From assembly GCF_036013975.1 (NCBI RefSeq), contig NZ_CP107904.1, positions 6,349,001-6,413,000 of the forward strand: DNA of 64,000 nt, read 5' to 3'. Positions 1 to 6,737 of the stretch are shown piece by piece (within the stretch, counting starts at the first letter, position 1; every line of letters begins with the position of its first letter). The notes under the pieces are model-generated. The model was not told the DNA's origin, searched no databases, and saw only the letters and a program-made list of their open reading frames with translations. This stretch comes from Kitasatospora sp. NBC_00458. GTDB lineage: Bacteria > Actinomycetota > Actinomycetes > Streptomycetales > Streptomycetaceae. The translations under genes and the position numbers were made by a program.

Positions 1-1016
1 TCGCCATCGCCGTCGCCGAACTGCTCGCCAACGCCACCGCGTACTCGCACCCGGAGACGGACGTCCCGGTCACCGTCCAGCAGGGCGGCCGCGGTGCGCT
101 GGTGATCGTCGACGACAGCGGCATCGGCATGGAGGAGGACCAGCTGAGCCGGGCCCGCCGGCTGCTGTCCGGTCCGCCCGAGGTCCTGCTCACCGAACTG
201 GGCAACCCGCCGAAGACCGGCTTCGCGGTGGTGGGCAAGCTGGCCCGGCAGTACGGCTTCGCCTGCCACATCGAGCCCTCCCCGTACGGCGGCATGCGGG
301 CCATCGTGCGGGTCCCGGCCGGGCTGCTGACCGTGCTGGACGAGGAGCAGCCGCTCTCGGTGCTCACCCCGCTGCCGCTGCGGTCCGGCGCCGGGCCCGC
401 CCCGGTGCCCACCGTGCAGGCGGTGCCGGCGCCGCACACCCGCCGGTCCGAGGGCCGGACCGCGGCGGCCGCGCCGGAGCCGCACGCGCCGCCGGCGATC
501 CACGTCGTGCCGCCGGTGCACCTCGTCCCGGACGACGGCAGCGGGCTGCCCAGCCGCCGCCGGCGCCAGCCGCTGGTCCAGCGCCCGGAACCGGCCGCAC
601 CGGACGAGCCGGGGGAGCGGTCGGCCGGTCCGTCGGTCCGCACGCCCGAACAGGCGGCCGAGCGCTGGCAGGCGCTCCAGCACGGCACCGGCTCCGGTCG
701 GGCCGCCGTGGCCCTCGCCGCGGTGACGACCGCCGACGTGAGGGGGAGCGCCGACGCCCGGGGGAGCGTCGGCGGTCCCCCGAGTACCCACCCGGACGCC
801 GACGCCCACCCGGACGCCCACCCGGACGCCGACCCGGCCGTCGACGCCGGTACGGCCACCGCGCCGGACGCGGCGGCCGGGGCCACCGGGGCCACCACGC
901 CCCACCACCACCCGTCCCCTGCGGCGACCGGCCCCGCCGGCGCCGACCGGGCGGCCGCGCCCCGCCCCGACGCCGACCACACCGGCGCCGGACCGGCGGG
1001 CGCGTCCGGCCGCTAG
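1..1016 (+). CDS. cvnA: Conservon sensor histidine-kinase-like protein CvnA, C-terminal part (5' end outside window)
   Basis: Partial gene: the frame is open from base 3, and what remains is the end of a GHKL ATPase domain and a long tail. The N-box ELLANA is at about bases 18-35 and the G1 box DDSGIGM at about 111-131, followed by a short remainder of the ATP-binding fold. After about base 330 the protein turns into a low-complexity Ala/Pro/Asp/His tail with HPDA repeats (about bases 788-830), so only the first third of the visible part is folded catalytic domain. The identity comes from context: cvnB, cvnC, cvnD and a P450 follow in the standard conservon order. CvnA is known as the membrane-associated kinase-like member of a complex compared with eukaryotic G-protein-coupled systems. 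The missing N-terminus should carry membrane segments, which cannot be checked here. Confidence 0.88.
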   Translation, partial: AIAVAELLANATAYSHPETDVPVTVQQGGRGALVIVDDSGIGMEEDQLSRARRLLSGPPEVLLTELGNPPKTGFAVVGKLARQYGFACHIEPSPYGGMRAIVRVPAGLLTVLDEEQPLSVLTPLPLRSGAGPAPVPTVQAVPAPHTRRSEGRTAAAAPEPHAPPAIHVVPPVHLVPDDGSGLPSRRRRQPLVQRPEPAAPDEPGERSAGPSVRTPEQAAERWQALQHGTGSGRAAVALAAVTTADVRGSADARGSVGGPPSTHPDADAHPDAHPDADPAVDAGTATAPDAAAGATGATTPHHHPSPAATGPAGADRAAAPRPDADHTGAGPAGASGR

Positions 1017-1043
1017 AACCCCAGCCTCCTAAGGAGCCGAGTC

Positions 1044-1520
1044 GTGAGCAGCACGCCCAGCCCCACCGCCGCCGCAGGCACCCCCGCCGCGACCGGTGCG
1101 GCCGCGACCACCACCACCGACGAGATCGCGTGGGTCCTGGCCCCGCTGCTGGAGCTGCCGGGCGTCCTGCACGCGGTCGTCGCCACCGGCGACGGCCTGG
1201 TGGAGGCCGCCTCGGCGGGCCTCGGCCGTGCCTCCGCCGAGCGTGTCGCCGCGATGACCGCCACCGTGCACGCCGCCGCCCGCGCGTTCACCACCGCGTT
1301 CACCGATGTCGAGCAGCCGCGGCTGGCGCAGACCGTGGTCGAGTCCGAGCTGGGCTTCGCCGTCGTCGTCCCGGCCGGGGAGAACACCTCGCTCGCGGTC
1401 TTCACCACGCCCGAGGCCCAACTCGGCAACGTGGCCTACCAGATGCAGGTGCAGGTCGCAGCCCTGGGCCGCGCCCTGGCGAGCCCGGCCAGGCGGCAGG
1501 ACGCGTCCGCCCGGTCATGA
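1044..1520 (+). CDS. cvnB: Roadblock/LC7-domain protein CvnB of the conservon
   Basis: A 158-residue protein. After a Thr/Ala-rich N-terminus (residues 1-30) it forms a single Roadblock/LC7 fold: the segment from EIAWVLAPLLELPGV through VVATGDGLVEAAS and the closing FTTPEAQLGNVAYQMQ are typical of the family. In conservons CvnB binds the GTPase CvnD and probably regulates its nucleotide state. The GTG start at 1044 has an AAGGAG ribosome site at 1031-1036. The stop overlaps the ATG of cvnC (ATGA), indicating translational coupling. The family assignment is firm; the physiological signal of this conservon is unknown. Confidence 0.93.
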   Translation: MSSTPSPTAAAGTPAATGAAATTTTDEIAWVLAPLLELPGVLHAVVATGDGLVEAASAGLGRASAERVAAMTATVHAAARAFTTAFTDVEQPRLAQTVVESELGFAVVVPAGENTSLAVFTTPEAQLGNVAYQMQVQVAALGRALASPARRQDASARS

Positions 1521-1879
1521 CCGCCGTCCCCCGCAGGCGGATGGTTCCCGCCTACCTGGCCACCGGCGGCCGGGCCCGGCCCGGCACCGCCGGATTCGAA
1601 CGGCTCACCGTCCTGTGCGCGGCCGGCACCGAGGCCCCGCCGGAACTGGCGGAGCTGGGCGCCGAGCACGGCCGGCTCTGGGAACTGCTCCGCCCCGGTG
1701 CGCTCACCGTCGTGGAGGCCGCGGCCCACCTGCGGCTGCCGGTCAGCGCCACCGTCTTCCTCGCGGCCGACCTGGTCGAGGCGGGCTGCCTGCGCGCCCG
1801 CGCGCCGATCCCCCGCGCCCAGCAGACCGACCGCTCCATCGTCGAGAGGCTCCTCGTTGGACTCCGCACTCTCCGGTAG
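1517..1879 (+). CDS. cvnC: DUF742 protein CvnC of the conservon
   Basis: A 120-residue DUF742 protein. The sequence shows the usual small winged-helix-like region (LRPGALTVVEAAAHLRLPVS, then VFLAADLVEAGCL) and ends in SIVERLLVGLRTLR. The ATG at 1517 overlaps the cvnB stop and the reading frame overlaps the likely cvnD start, so the genes are translationally coupled. A longer open frame continues upstream of 1517 but lies over cvnB and is a shadow. CvnC is thought to be part of the membrane-proximal Cvn complex; its biochemical role is unclear. Confidence 0.92.
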   Translation: MTAVPRRRMVPAYLATGGRARPGTAGFERLTVLCAAGTEAPPELAELGAEHGRLWELLRPGALTVVEAAAHLRLPVSATVFLAADLVEAGCLRARAPIPRAQQTDRSIVERLLVGLRTLR

Positions 1880-2627
1880 CCCGGCCGCACCGGGCGTGCC
1901 GGACCGGGTGGGCTACCTGCCCGACCGGGACCAGACGCTGATGAAGCTGGTGGTGGCCGGCCCGTTCGGGGTCGGCAAGACGACGCTGATCCGCACCCTC
2001 TCGGAGATCCCGACCCTGCACACGGAGGAGGCGATGACCGAGACCGGCGCCCCGGTGGACGACGTGGCGGGCCTCCCCGGCAAGTCCACCACCACGGTCG
2101 CGGTCGACTTCGGACGGCTCACCCTGCCGGGCCAGGTGGTGCTGTACATGTTCGGCACCCCGGGCCAGCGCAGGTTCTTCCCGCTCTGGCAGGACATCGC
2201 GCGGGGGGCGGTCGGCGCGCTCGTCCTGGCCGACACCCGGCGGCTGGCGGACTCCTTCGAGATCATGGACATGGTCGAGGAGCAGGGCCTGCCGTACGCG
2301 GTGGCCGTCAACGTCTTCCCCGGCGCGCCCGTCCACCCGCCCGAGGTGCTCAGGGCCCACCTGGACCTGCACGCGGCCACCCCGCTGGTGCTCTGCGACG
2401 CCCGTGAACGCGGCTCCAGCCTGGACGCGCTGATCGCCCTCGCCGAGCACGTCCTGCACGGCCTGCCCGCGTCCCCCGACCCCGCCGAACTCGACCCGTC
2501 CGCGCTCGACCCCGCCGAGCTCGACCCGTCCGCGCTCGACCCCGCCGAGCTCGACCCGTCCGCGCTCGACCCCGCCGAGCCCGGACCCGCCGCGCTCGGC
2601 CCCGCCGCCGCCCCGGAGCAGCCGTGA
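1857..2627 (+). CDS. cvnD: Small Ras-like GTPase CvnD of the conservon, with a repetitive C-terminal tail
   Basis: An Mgl/Ras-like GTP-binding protein. The P-loop GPFGVGKTT begins near residue 35, the G3-like GTPGQRRFF near residue 101, and AVNVF sits where the G4 element lies. The TTG at 1857 is chosen because it overlaps cvnC by 23 bases, as usual in conservons, with GAGAGG just upstream; GTG codons at 1896 and 1908 are alternatives. The last 50 residues are a DPAELDPSAL repeat encoded by a 30-bp tandem repeat, which is not part of the GTPase fold. CvnD presumably cycles GTP/GDP under CvnB control and passes a signal to effectors, possibly the linked P450. Confidence 0.92.
   Translation: MDSALSGSPAAPGVPDRVGYLPDRDQTLMKLVVAGPFGVGKTTLIRTLSEIPTLHTEEAMTETGAPVDDVAGLPGKSTTTVAVDFGRLTLPGQVVLYMFGTPGQRRFFPLWQDIARGAVGALVLADTRRLADSFEIMDMVEEQGLPYAVAVNVFPGAPVHPPEVLRAHLDLHAATPLVLCDARERGSSLDALIALAEHVLHGLPASPDPAELDPSALDPAELDPSALDPAELDPSALDPAEPGPAALGPAAAPEQP
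2478..2577 (+). repeat. 30-bp tandem repeat, three full copies plus a partial, in cvnD
   Basis: Units start at 2478, 2508 and 2538, with a degenerating fourth from 2568. Each encodes DPAELDPSAL. The first unit differs by one synonymous base (GAA against GAG), so copy number could change by slippage without breaking the frame. Confidence 0.9.
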
Positions 2628-3895
2628 CCAGCCCCGACGACGTACCCGCCGCGAGCCCCGCCCCCGCCCCCGCCGCCGGTGGGGGCGCGGACGGGCCGGG
2701 CCCCCGGGCGGTCCCGCTGCACGGCCCGGCCTTCGCCGCCGACCCGCAGGCCGTCTACGAGCAGCTCCGCCGCCACGGCCAGGTCGCCCCGGTGGAGGTC
2801 TCGCCCGGCGTCGAGGCCCTGCTGGTCACCGACTACCAGGCCGCCCTCGACCTGCTGCGCGACACCGACACGTTCTCCAAGGACTCCCGGGCCTGGCAGC
2901 GGACGGTCCCGCCGGACTCCCCGCTGCTGCCGGTGCTCGGCTACCGCCCGACCGCCCTCTTCAGCGACGGCGGGACGCACGCCCGCTACCGCCGGGTGAT
3001 CACCGACGGCCTGGCCCTGCTGGAACCGCACGTGCTCCAGCGCCGGGTGGCCGAGGTCGCCCACCGGCTGATCGGCGCCTTCGAGGCGACCGGCTCCGCC
3101 GACCTGATCGCCGACTACGCGCGGCGCCTGCCCGTCCACGTCGTCACCACCTGGTTCGGCGTGCCGGAGGAGCACGCCGACCGCCTGGTGGCCGGGATCG
3201 TCGGCATGATCGAGTCCACCGAGAAGGCGGTGGCCGCGTACGGGGACGTGGTCGCGGTGGTCACCGCGATGGTCGCCGAGCGGCGCGAACGGCCCCGGCA
3301 CGACCTGACCTCGTGGTTCCTCACCCACCCTGCGGGGCTGGACAACGAGGAGGTGGTCCGGCAGATCACCCTGACCATGATCGCCGGGAACGAGCCGACC
3401 ACCAACCTGATCGGCAACGCACTGCTCCGCCTGCTCACCGACGCCCGCTACGCCGGGTCGCTGTTCGGCGGCGCGATGACGGCGTACCAGGCGATCGACG
3501 AGGTGCTGTGGCACGAGCCGCCGCTGGCCAACCTCTCCGCGCACTACCCGCGCTACGACGTCACCTTCCACGGCCGGGAGATCGCGGCCGGCTCCCTCGT
3601 CCTGGTCTCCTACGCGGCCGCCAACTCCCAGGCCGCCCCGCCCACCGACGGGGGCGAGCTGCGCAGCGGCGAGTCCGCGCACCTGGCGTGGGCCGCCGGC
3701 CCGCACGCCTGCCCGGCCCGGGACCCGGCGCTGCTGATCGCCATCACCGCGATCGAGCAGCTCACCAGCCGCCTCAGCGAGCTGGAGCTCGCCACCCCCG
3801 CCGGGGCCCTCCGCTGGCGCCCCGGCCCGTTCCACCGCGCGCTGGTGGAGCTGCCGGTCCGCTTCGCCCCGGTCGCCGCGCCGACCGGAGCCTGA
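2624..3895 (+). CDS. cvnE: Cytochrome P450 of the conservon (CvnE), CYP157-like, lacking the ExxR motif
   Basis: A 423-residue P450. The heme-ligand loop GPHACPAR puts the axial Cys at residue 363, and the I-helix segment AGNEPTT (residues 254-260) holds the oxygen-binding Thr. The K-helix reads E293-V-L-W296: the near-universal Arg of ExxR is Trp. From memory, the CYP157 family, which is linked to conservons, is the documented exception lacking ExxR, so this looks like a family trait and not a sequencing error. The GTG start overlaps the cvnD stop (GTGA). The first 35 residues are Ala/Pro-rich. Substrate unknown; it may act as an effector or sensor of the Cvn complex. Confidence 0.92.
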   Translation: MTSPDDVPAASPAPAPAAGGGADGPGPRAVPLHGPAFAADPQAVYEQLRRHGQVAPVEVSPGVEALLVTDYQAALDLLRDTDTFSKDSRAWQRTVPPDSPLLPVLGYRPTALFSDGGTHARYRRVITDGLALLEPHVLQRRVAEVAHRLIGAFEATGSADLIADYARRLPVHVVTTWFGVPEEHADRLVAGIVGMIESTEKAVAAYGDVVAVVTAMVAERRERPRHDLTSWFLTHPAGLDNEEVVRQITLTMIAGNEPTTNLIGNALLRLLTDARYAGSLFGGAMTAYQAIDEVLWHEPPLANLSAHYPRYDVTFHGREIAAGSLVLVSYAAANSQAAPPTDGGELRSGESAHLAWAAGPHACPARDPALLIAITAIEQLTSRLSELELATPAGALRWRPGPFHRALVELPVRFAPVAAPTGA

Positions 3896-3940
3896 GCGCG
3901 GACCCCGGCCCCTGACCCCGAGAACGGACCCCGCAGCACG

Positions 3941-3973
3941 GGGGCCCGGGAACCGAACCGGTTCCCGGGCCCC
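3941..3973. terminator. Hairpin after cvnE
   Basis: A perfect 14-bp GC-rich stem (3941-3954 with 3960-3973) and a 5-nt loop. It lies between the P450 stop and the msrB remnant, so it could have served as a shared terminator for the convergent pair cvnE/msrB before the islet arrived. No T-run, as is common here. Confidence 0.75.
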
Positions 3974-3987
3974 GCCGCACGCGGCGC

Positions 3988-4061
3988 CGGACCGGCTACT
4001 CCGCCGGCTTCAGCGTCAGCGAGACGCTGTTGATGCAGTACCGCTGGTCGGTCGGCGTGCC
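3988..4061 (-). pseudogene. Orphan 3' fragment of msrB (left arm of the islet repeat)
   Basis: It encodes only the last 21 residues of MsrB (beginning GTPTDQRYC and ending KPAE) plus the stop, in the same orientation as the intact gene 2.3 kb away. It has no start or upstream coding region of its own; beyond 4061 the similarity stops abruptly. Confidence 0.9.
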
Positions 4062-4090
4062 TTGCCGGGAACGCTTCGGACGGGGTGGGG

Positions 4091-4720
4091 TCAGAGAGCC
4101 TGAAAGGCGATCCGGAGATCTGTCATAAACGCCTGCCATGAGGGGAGTTGGCTGACCGGCCCGAACGCGTCCAGGCGCTCCAGGAGCTGGTGGCGGTGCT
4201 GGGGAAATCGTCTCCGAAAGTTGTCGAGCCGCCGCCCTGTACTTCCGTTCGCGGTGGCCAGACTTTCGCGGAGCAGCTTCTTGGGGTCCGGCACACGCTC
4301 GGCGGCGATGCCTTTGGGGAGGGCGAGCCGGGCCTTCCCGTTCGGATTCTCCGCGACCTGGCGGATGGAATGCTCGTCGAGGAGTAGCCACGCCTCAAGC
4401 GCACGGACCGGGACCGCAGCAATGTGCAAGTGCCCCGGCCAAGTGGTGCCAACTGCCTGTGCGACCTCGCTGCGGCGCTCCTGCGGTCCGATGCGGTCGG
4501 CGTCGCGGTGGATGATGACGAGGTCGTAGTCGGAGTCTTCCAAGGCGCGGATGGCTCGCAACTTCGCTGGTACCGAGTGCAGTTCGGATACCGGCAGGCG
4601 ACCGAAGTCCGGCGCTGTCACGATGGCTCGGAGCCCTTCCCGGGCCGCGGCTGCCTCGATGTGGGGGACGAGCCCGTTGTCGCTGGCTCCCTCGCCGGTG
4701 AACAGAACGCGAAGGGTCAC
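4091..4720 (-). CDS. DUF4276 / TOPRIM-like protein, partner of the adjacent ATPase
   Basis: A 209-residue protein whose N-terminus has a TOPRIM-type acidic pattern: FTGEGASDN (Glu10, Asp14), then VIIHRDADR with Asp73 and Asp75 in DxD spacing, and a further Glu in VRALEAWLL. These features fit the DUF4276 family, whose members are commonly encoded beside AAA/OLD-type ATPases. The ATG overlaps the end of the ATPase gene (ATGA, 4717-4720), so the two are almost certainly co-translated and act together. By analogy with OLD and PARIS systems, the TOPRIM part would be the nuclease effector and the ATPase the sensor. That function is inferred; I know of no test of this pair. Confidence 0.82.
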   Translation of the reverse strand: MTLRVLFTGEGASDNGLVPHIEAAAAREGLRAIVTAPDFGRLPVSELHSVPAKLRAIRALEDSDYDLVIIHRDADRIGPQERRSEVAQAVGTTWPGHLHIAAVPVRALEAWLLLDEHSIRQVAENPNGKARLALPKGIAAERVPDPKKLLRESLATANGSTGRRLDNFRRRFPQHRHQLLERLDAFGPVSQLPSWQAFMTDLRIAFQAL

Positions 4721-6147
4721 GCCATGCTCCAGTCGAGTGTCGTCTGCGCCCCGGGAGGAGTGGTCAGGTACGGCAGGATGTCGGCCTTGGTGACGTAGTC
4801 CCGATCACCTTCGGAAGCGCGCCAGGTGCCGCGGAGCGGGCGGAGCTGGAGACTGCGGGCCAGGGTTCCGTCATCGAGTCTCCGAAGTACGGAGTCGGCG
4901 AACAAGAGGTGATTCCGGTCCACCAATTGGACTACGCCAGGGGAATGAGTGTTGATGAGTACCTGTCGAAACGGATTGTCGCCTCCCGGAGTGGCCGTAG
5001 GATCGACTGCCAGGTCCTGGACCAGCTCGACCATGGGCACGAGGTTGGCCGGATGAATCCCGTTCTCCGGCTCTTCCATGCACACCATTCCGCGGACGCT
5101 GGTGTCCTCCAGCAGCACACAGAGCGCGAGAAAACGAAGAGTCCCCTCGGAGAGGCTGCGGGCCGGGAGGAACATCCCATCGGCCTCCCGGACCTTGACG
5201 GTCAGGAGCTGGCGCACTTCGTCCTGATCGACGGCGAGGTCGCGGATCTGTACGCCGGTCAGGTCGGACAGTCTGCCGGCAACACGGGCGTACACCTGCT
5301 CCGGGTCGAGTTCGGCGGATTCGGCCGCTGTATGCGCGATTCGGTACAAGGCCGCCGGAAGATGCGAGCCGTCCGCCTCCATGATCTGGGGATCAACGAA
5401 TCGGTCTGCACTGCGGAGGGCTGAAGGCTCCAAGGCGAGTCGGCGCCAGGACTCCATCTCCCGCCTCGCCGCCAGGATGGTGGGATCGTCGCTGGACGTG
5501 ATGGTGGAGACGACGGTTGCCGGAGCCCGGGACGCGGCTGCGGGCTTCGGTTGGCCTCGGCTGCCGCCGTCCTGGTGGATCTTGACGATCGGTTCACCGT
5601 TGGCCGCGTCGGTGTCGGTGGAGATGTACGGAGCGCCGCTGCGGTGGCCGAGGATCACCTCGTTGCGGAACCGCGCCGCACTGTGCGGGAAGCGGATGTG
5701 CTCCTTGGCTGTGCCCTTGGTGATGTGGCGCAGGTCCTCGCGAAGAAGGGTCAGACGGCCGAACCGGTCCAGCCCGGACGGCTCCTGGTAGCCGATCTCC
5801 AGCTCGTACCGCAGGAAGGTGGTCGTAGGCCTCGCGACCCTGCCGAAATCATCCTCGATCGTGGCAGGGACGATCATTTCCACTGCGAAGCTCATCCTGT
5901 GCCGACCCGGGAGGTAGCCCTTCCAGAAGAGGTCACGTGGGTCGCCGTGCCTCTCGCCGTGTACCCCGCGGACCTCCTGAGCGGCTTCCATCATCGACTT
6001 GTCCGCAAGCAGGGAGAGGAACTGGATCGCGTCGAAGACGTTCGACTTCCCGGTCCCGTTCTCACCTGCGATGCAGGTGAAGGGGCCGAAGTCGACCCCG
6101 AGGCCAAGGAGGTTCTTGAATCCGTGGACCTCTAGGCGGGTGAGCAT
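4717..6147 (-). CDS. AAA-family (OLD/AAA_21-like) ATPase of the islet
   Basis: A 476-residue ABC/SMC-like ATPase. Walker A GENGTGKS is at residues 28-35 after the typical start LTRLEVHGFKN. The signature LSEGT is near residue 332, Walker B GMVCMEEPENG near 352-362, and the switch His in NTHSPG near 399. The middle (about 60-300) is a divergent insertion as in AAA_15/AAA_21 proteins. It is the first gene of the two-gene islet, transcribed toward the orphan msrB fragment. Such ATPases act as sensors or motors in OLD, Gabija, PARIS and related anti-phage systems. A defence role here is inference from architecture and islet context. Confidence 0.88.
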   Translation of the reverse strand: MLTRLEVHGFKNLLGLGVDFGPFTCIAGENGTGKSNVFDAIQFLSLLADKSMMEAAQEVRGVHGERHGDPRDLFWKGYLPGRHRMSFAVEMIVPATIEDDFGRVARPTTTFLRYELEIGYQEPSGLDRFGRLTLLREDLRHITKGTAKEHIRFPHSAARFRNEVILGHRSGAPYISTDTDAANGEPIVKIHQDGGSRGQPKPAAASRAPATVVSTITSSDDPTILAARREMESWRRLALEPSALRSADRFVDPQIMEADGSHLPAALYRIAHTAAESAELDPEQVYARVAGRLSDLTGVQIRDLAVDQDEVRQLLTVKVREADGMFLPARSLSEGTLRFLALCVLLEDTSVRGMVCMEEPENGIHPANLVPMVELVQDLAVDPTATPGGDNPFRQVLINTHSPGVVQLVDRNHLLFADSVLRRLDDGTLARSLQLRPLRGTWRASEGDRDYVTKADILPYLTTPPGAQTTLDWSMA

Positions 6148-6257
6148 CAGGACCCTTCCGGCCGACGGGGCGGTTCCACTTCACCGTGACTGGCTCAGTG
6201 CCGGGCCAGCCTATCCAGTTCTCGGACAGCGTCCCGCGGATGGTGGCGCGACTGCGT

Positions 6258-6291
6258 GCGGGCGGGTGCCATCTCGATGGCACCCGCCCGC
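6258..6291. terminator. Hairpin downstream of msrB, carried by the islet
   Basis: A perfect 15-bp stem (6258-6272 with 6277-6291) and a CTCG loop. It lies just past the msrB stop on the islet side, so msrB has a terminator different from the one now stranded at 3941-3973. Confidence 0.8.
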
Positions 6292-6303
6292 CCTGTTGCT
6301 CCT

Positions 6304-6377
6304 CGGACCGGCTACTCCGCCGGCTTCAGCGTCAGCGAGACGCTGTTGATGCAGTACCGCTGGTCCGTCGGCGTGCC
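6304..6377. repeat. Right copy of the 74-bp direct repeat (3' end of intact msrB)
   Basis: Matches 3988-4061 at 73 of 74 positions. It covers the last 21 codons and the stop of msrB plus 8 bases beyond it. A putative att or crossover core should lie within this interval. Confidence 0.9.
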
Positions 6378-6716
6378 GTAGCCCTCGCCCTCGAAGACGT
6401 GCCCGAGGTGCCCGCCGCAGCGGGCGCAGCGGACCTCGACCCGGCGCATGCCGAGCGTGGTGTCCTCGATGTACTGGACGCGGTCCCCGGCGAGCGGCGC
6501 GTAGTAGGACGGCCAGCCGCAGTGGCTGTCGAACTTGGTCTCCGAGCTGAACAGCTCGGCGCCGCAGGCCCGGCAGCCGTAGACGCCGACCGTCTTGGTG
6601 TCGGTGTACTCGCCGGTGAACGGGCGCTCGGTGCCCGCCTCGCGGAGGACGTGGTACTCCTCCGGGGAGAGCTCGGCGCGCCACTCGGCGTCGGTCTTCT
6701 CGATCTCGTAGCTCAT
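6312..6716 (-). CDS. msrB: Peptide-methionine (R)-S-oxide reductase MsrB
   Basis: A 134-residue cytosolic repair enzyme reducing the R epimer of methionine sulfoxide. The family blocks are visible: GWPSYY, the zinc-ligand pairs CRAC and CARC, GGHLGHVF, and the catalytic Cys in RYCINS near the C-terminus. The ATG at 6716 is preferred, with GGAG about 9 bases upstream; an adjacent GTG at 6719 is possible. Its last 21 codons are duplicated at 3988-4061 because of the islet, yet the gene itself is intact. It lies directly downstream of murC on the same strand. Confidence 0.95.
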   Translation of the reverse strand: MSYEIEKTDAEWRAELSPEEYHVLREAGTERPFTGEYTDTKTVGVYGCRACGAELFSSETKFDSHCGWPSYYAPLAGDRVQYIEDTTLGMRRVEVRCARCGGHLGHVFEGEGYGTPTDQRYCINSVSLTLKPAE

Positions 6717-6737
6717 CACGGCTCCAGGTCGTGGGAC

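Larger units (their letters stand above)
3988..6303. mobile_element. Two-gene islet inserted at the 3' end of msrB
   Basis: Bases 3988-4061 repeat 6304-6377 with 73 of 74 identities; the single difference is at 4050/6366. The right copy is the true 3' end of msrB and the left copy is an orphan fragment. Between them lie only an ATPase/TOPRIM gene pair and a hairpin. The islet is visibly poorer in GC than its surroundings. There is no integrase, transposase or tRNA. The geometry, with the target gene intact and its displaced 3' end left at the far side, is that of site-specific integration into a gene's 3' end, or of recombination between two msrB alleles. The mechanism is inferred; the repeat is seen directly. 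Confidence 0.85.

Noticed and set aside
3996..4391. Minus-strand frame that includes the msrB fragment.
   Set aside because: It runs through the DUF4276 coding region in another frame; only its last 21 codons derive from msrB, so it is not a gene.
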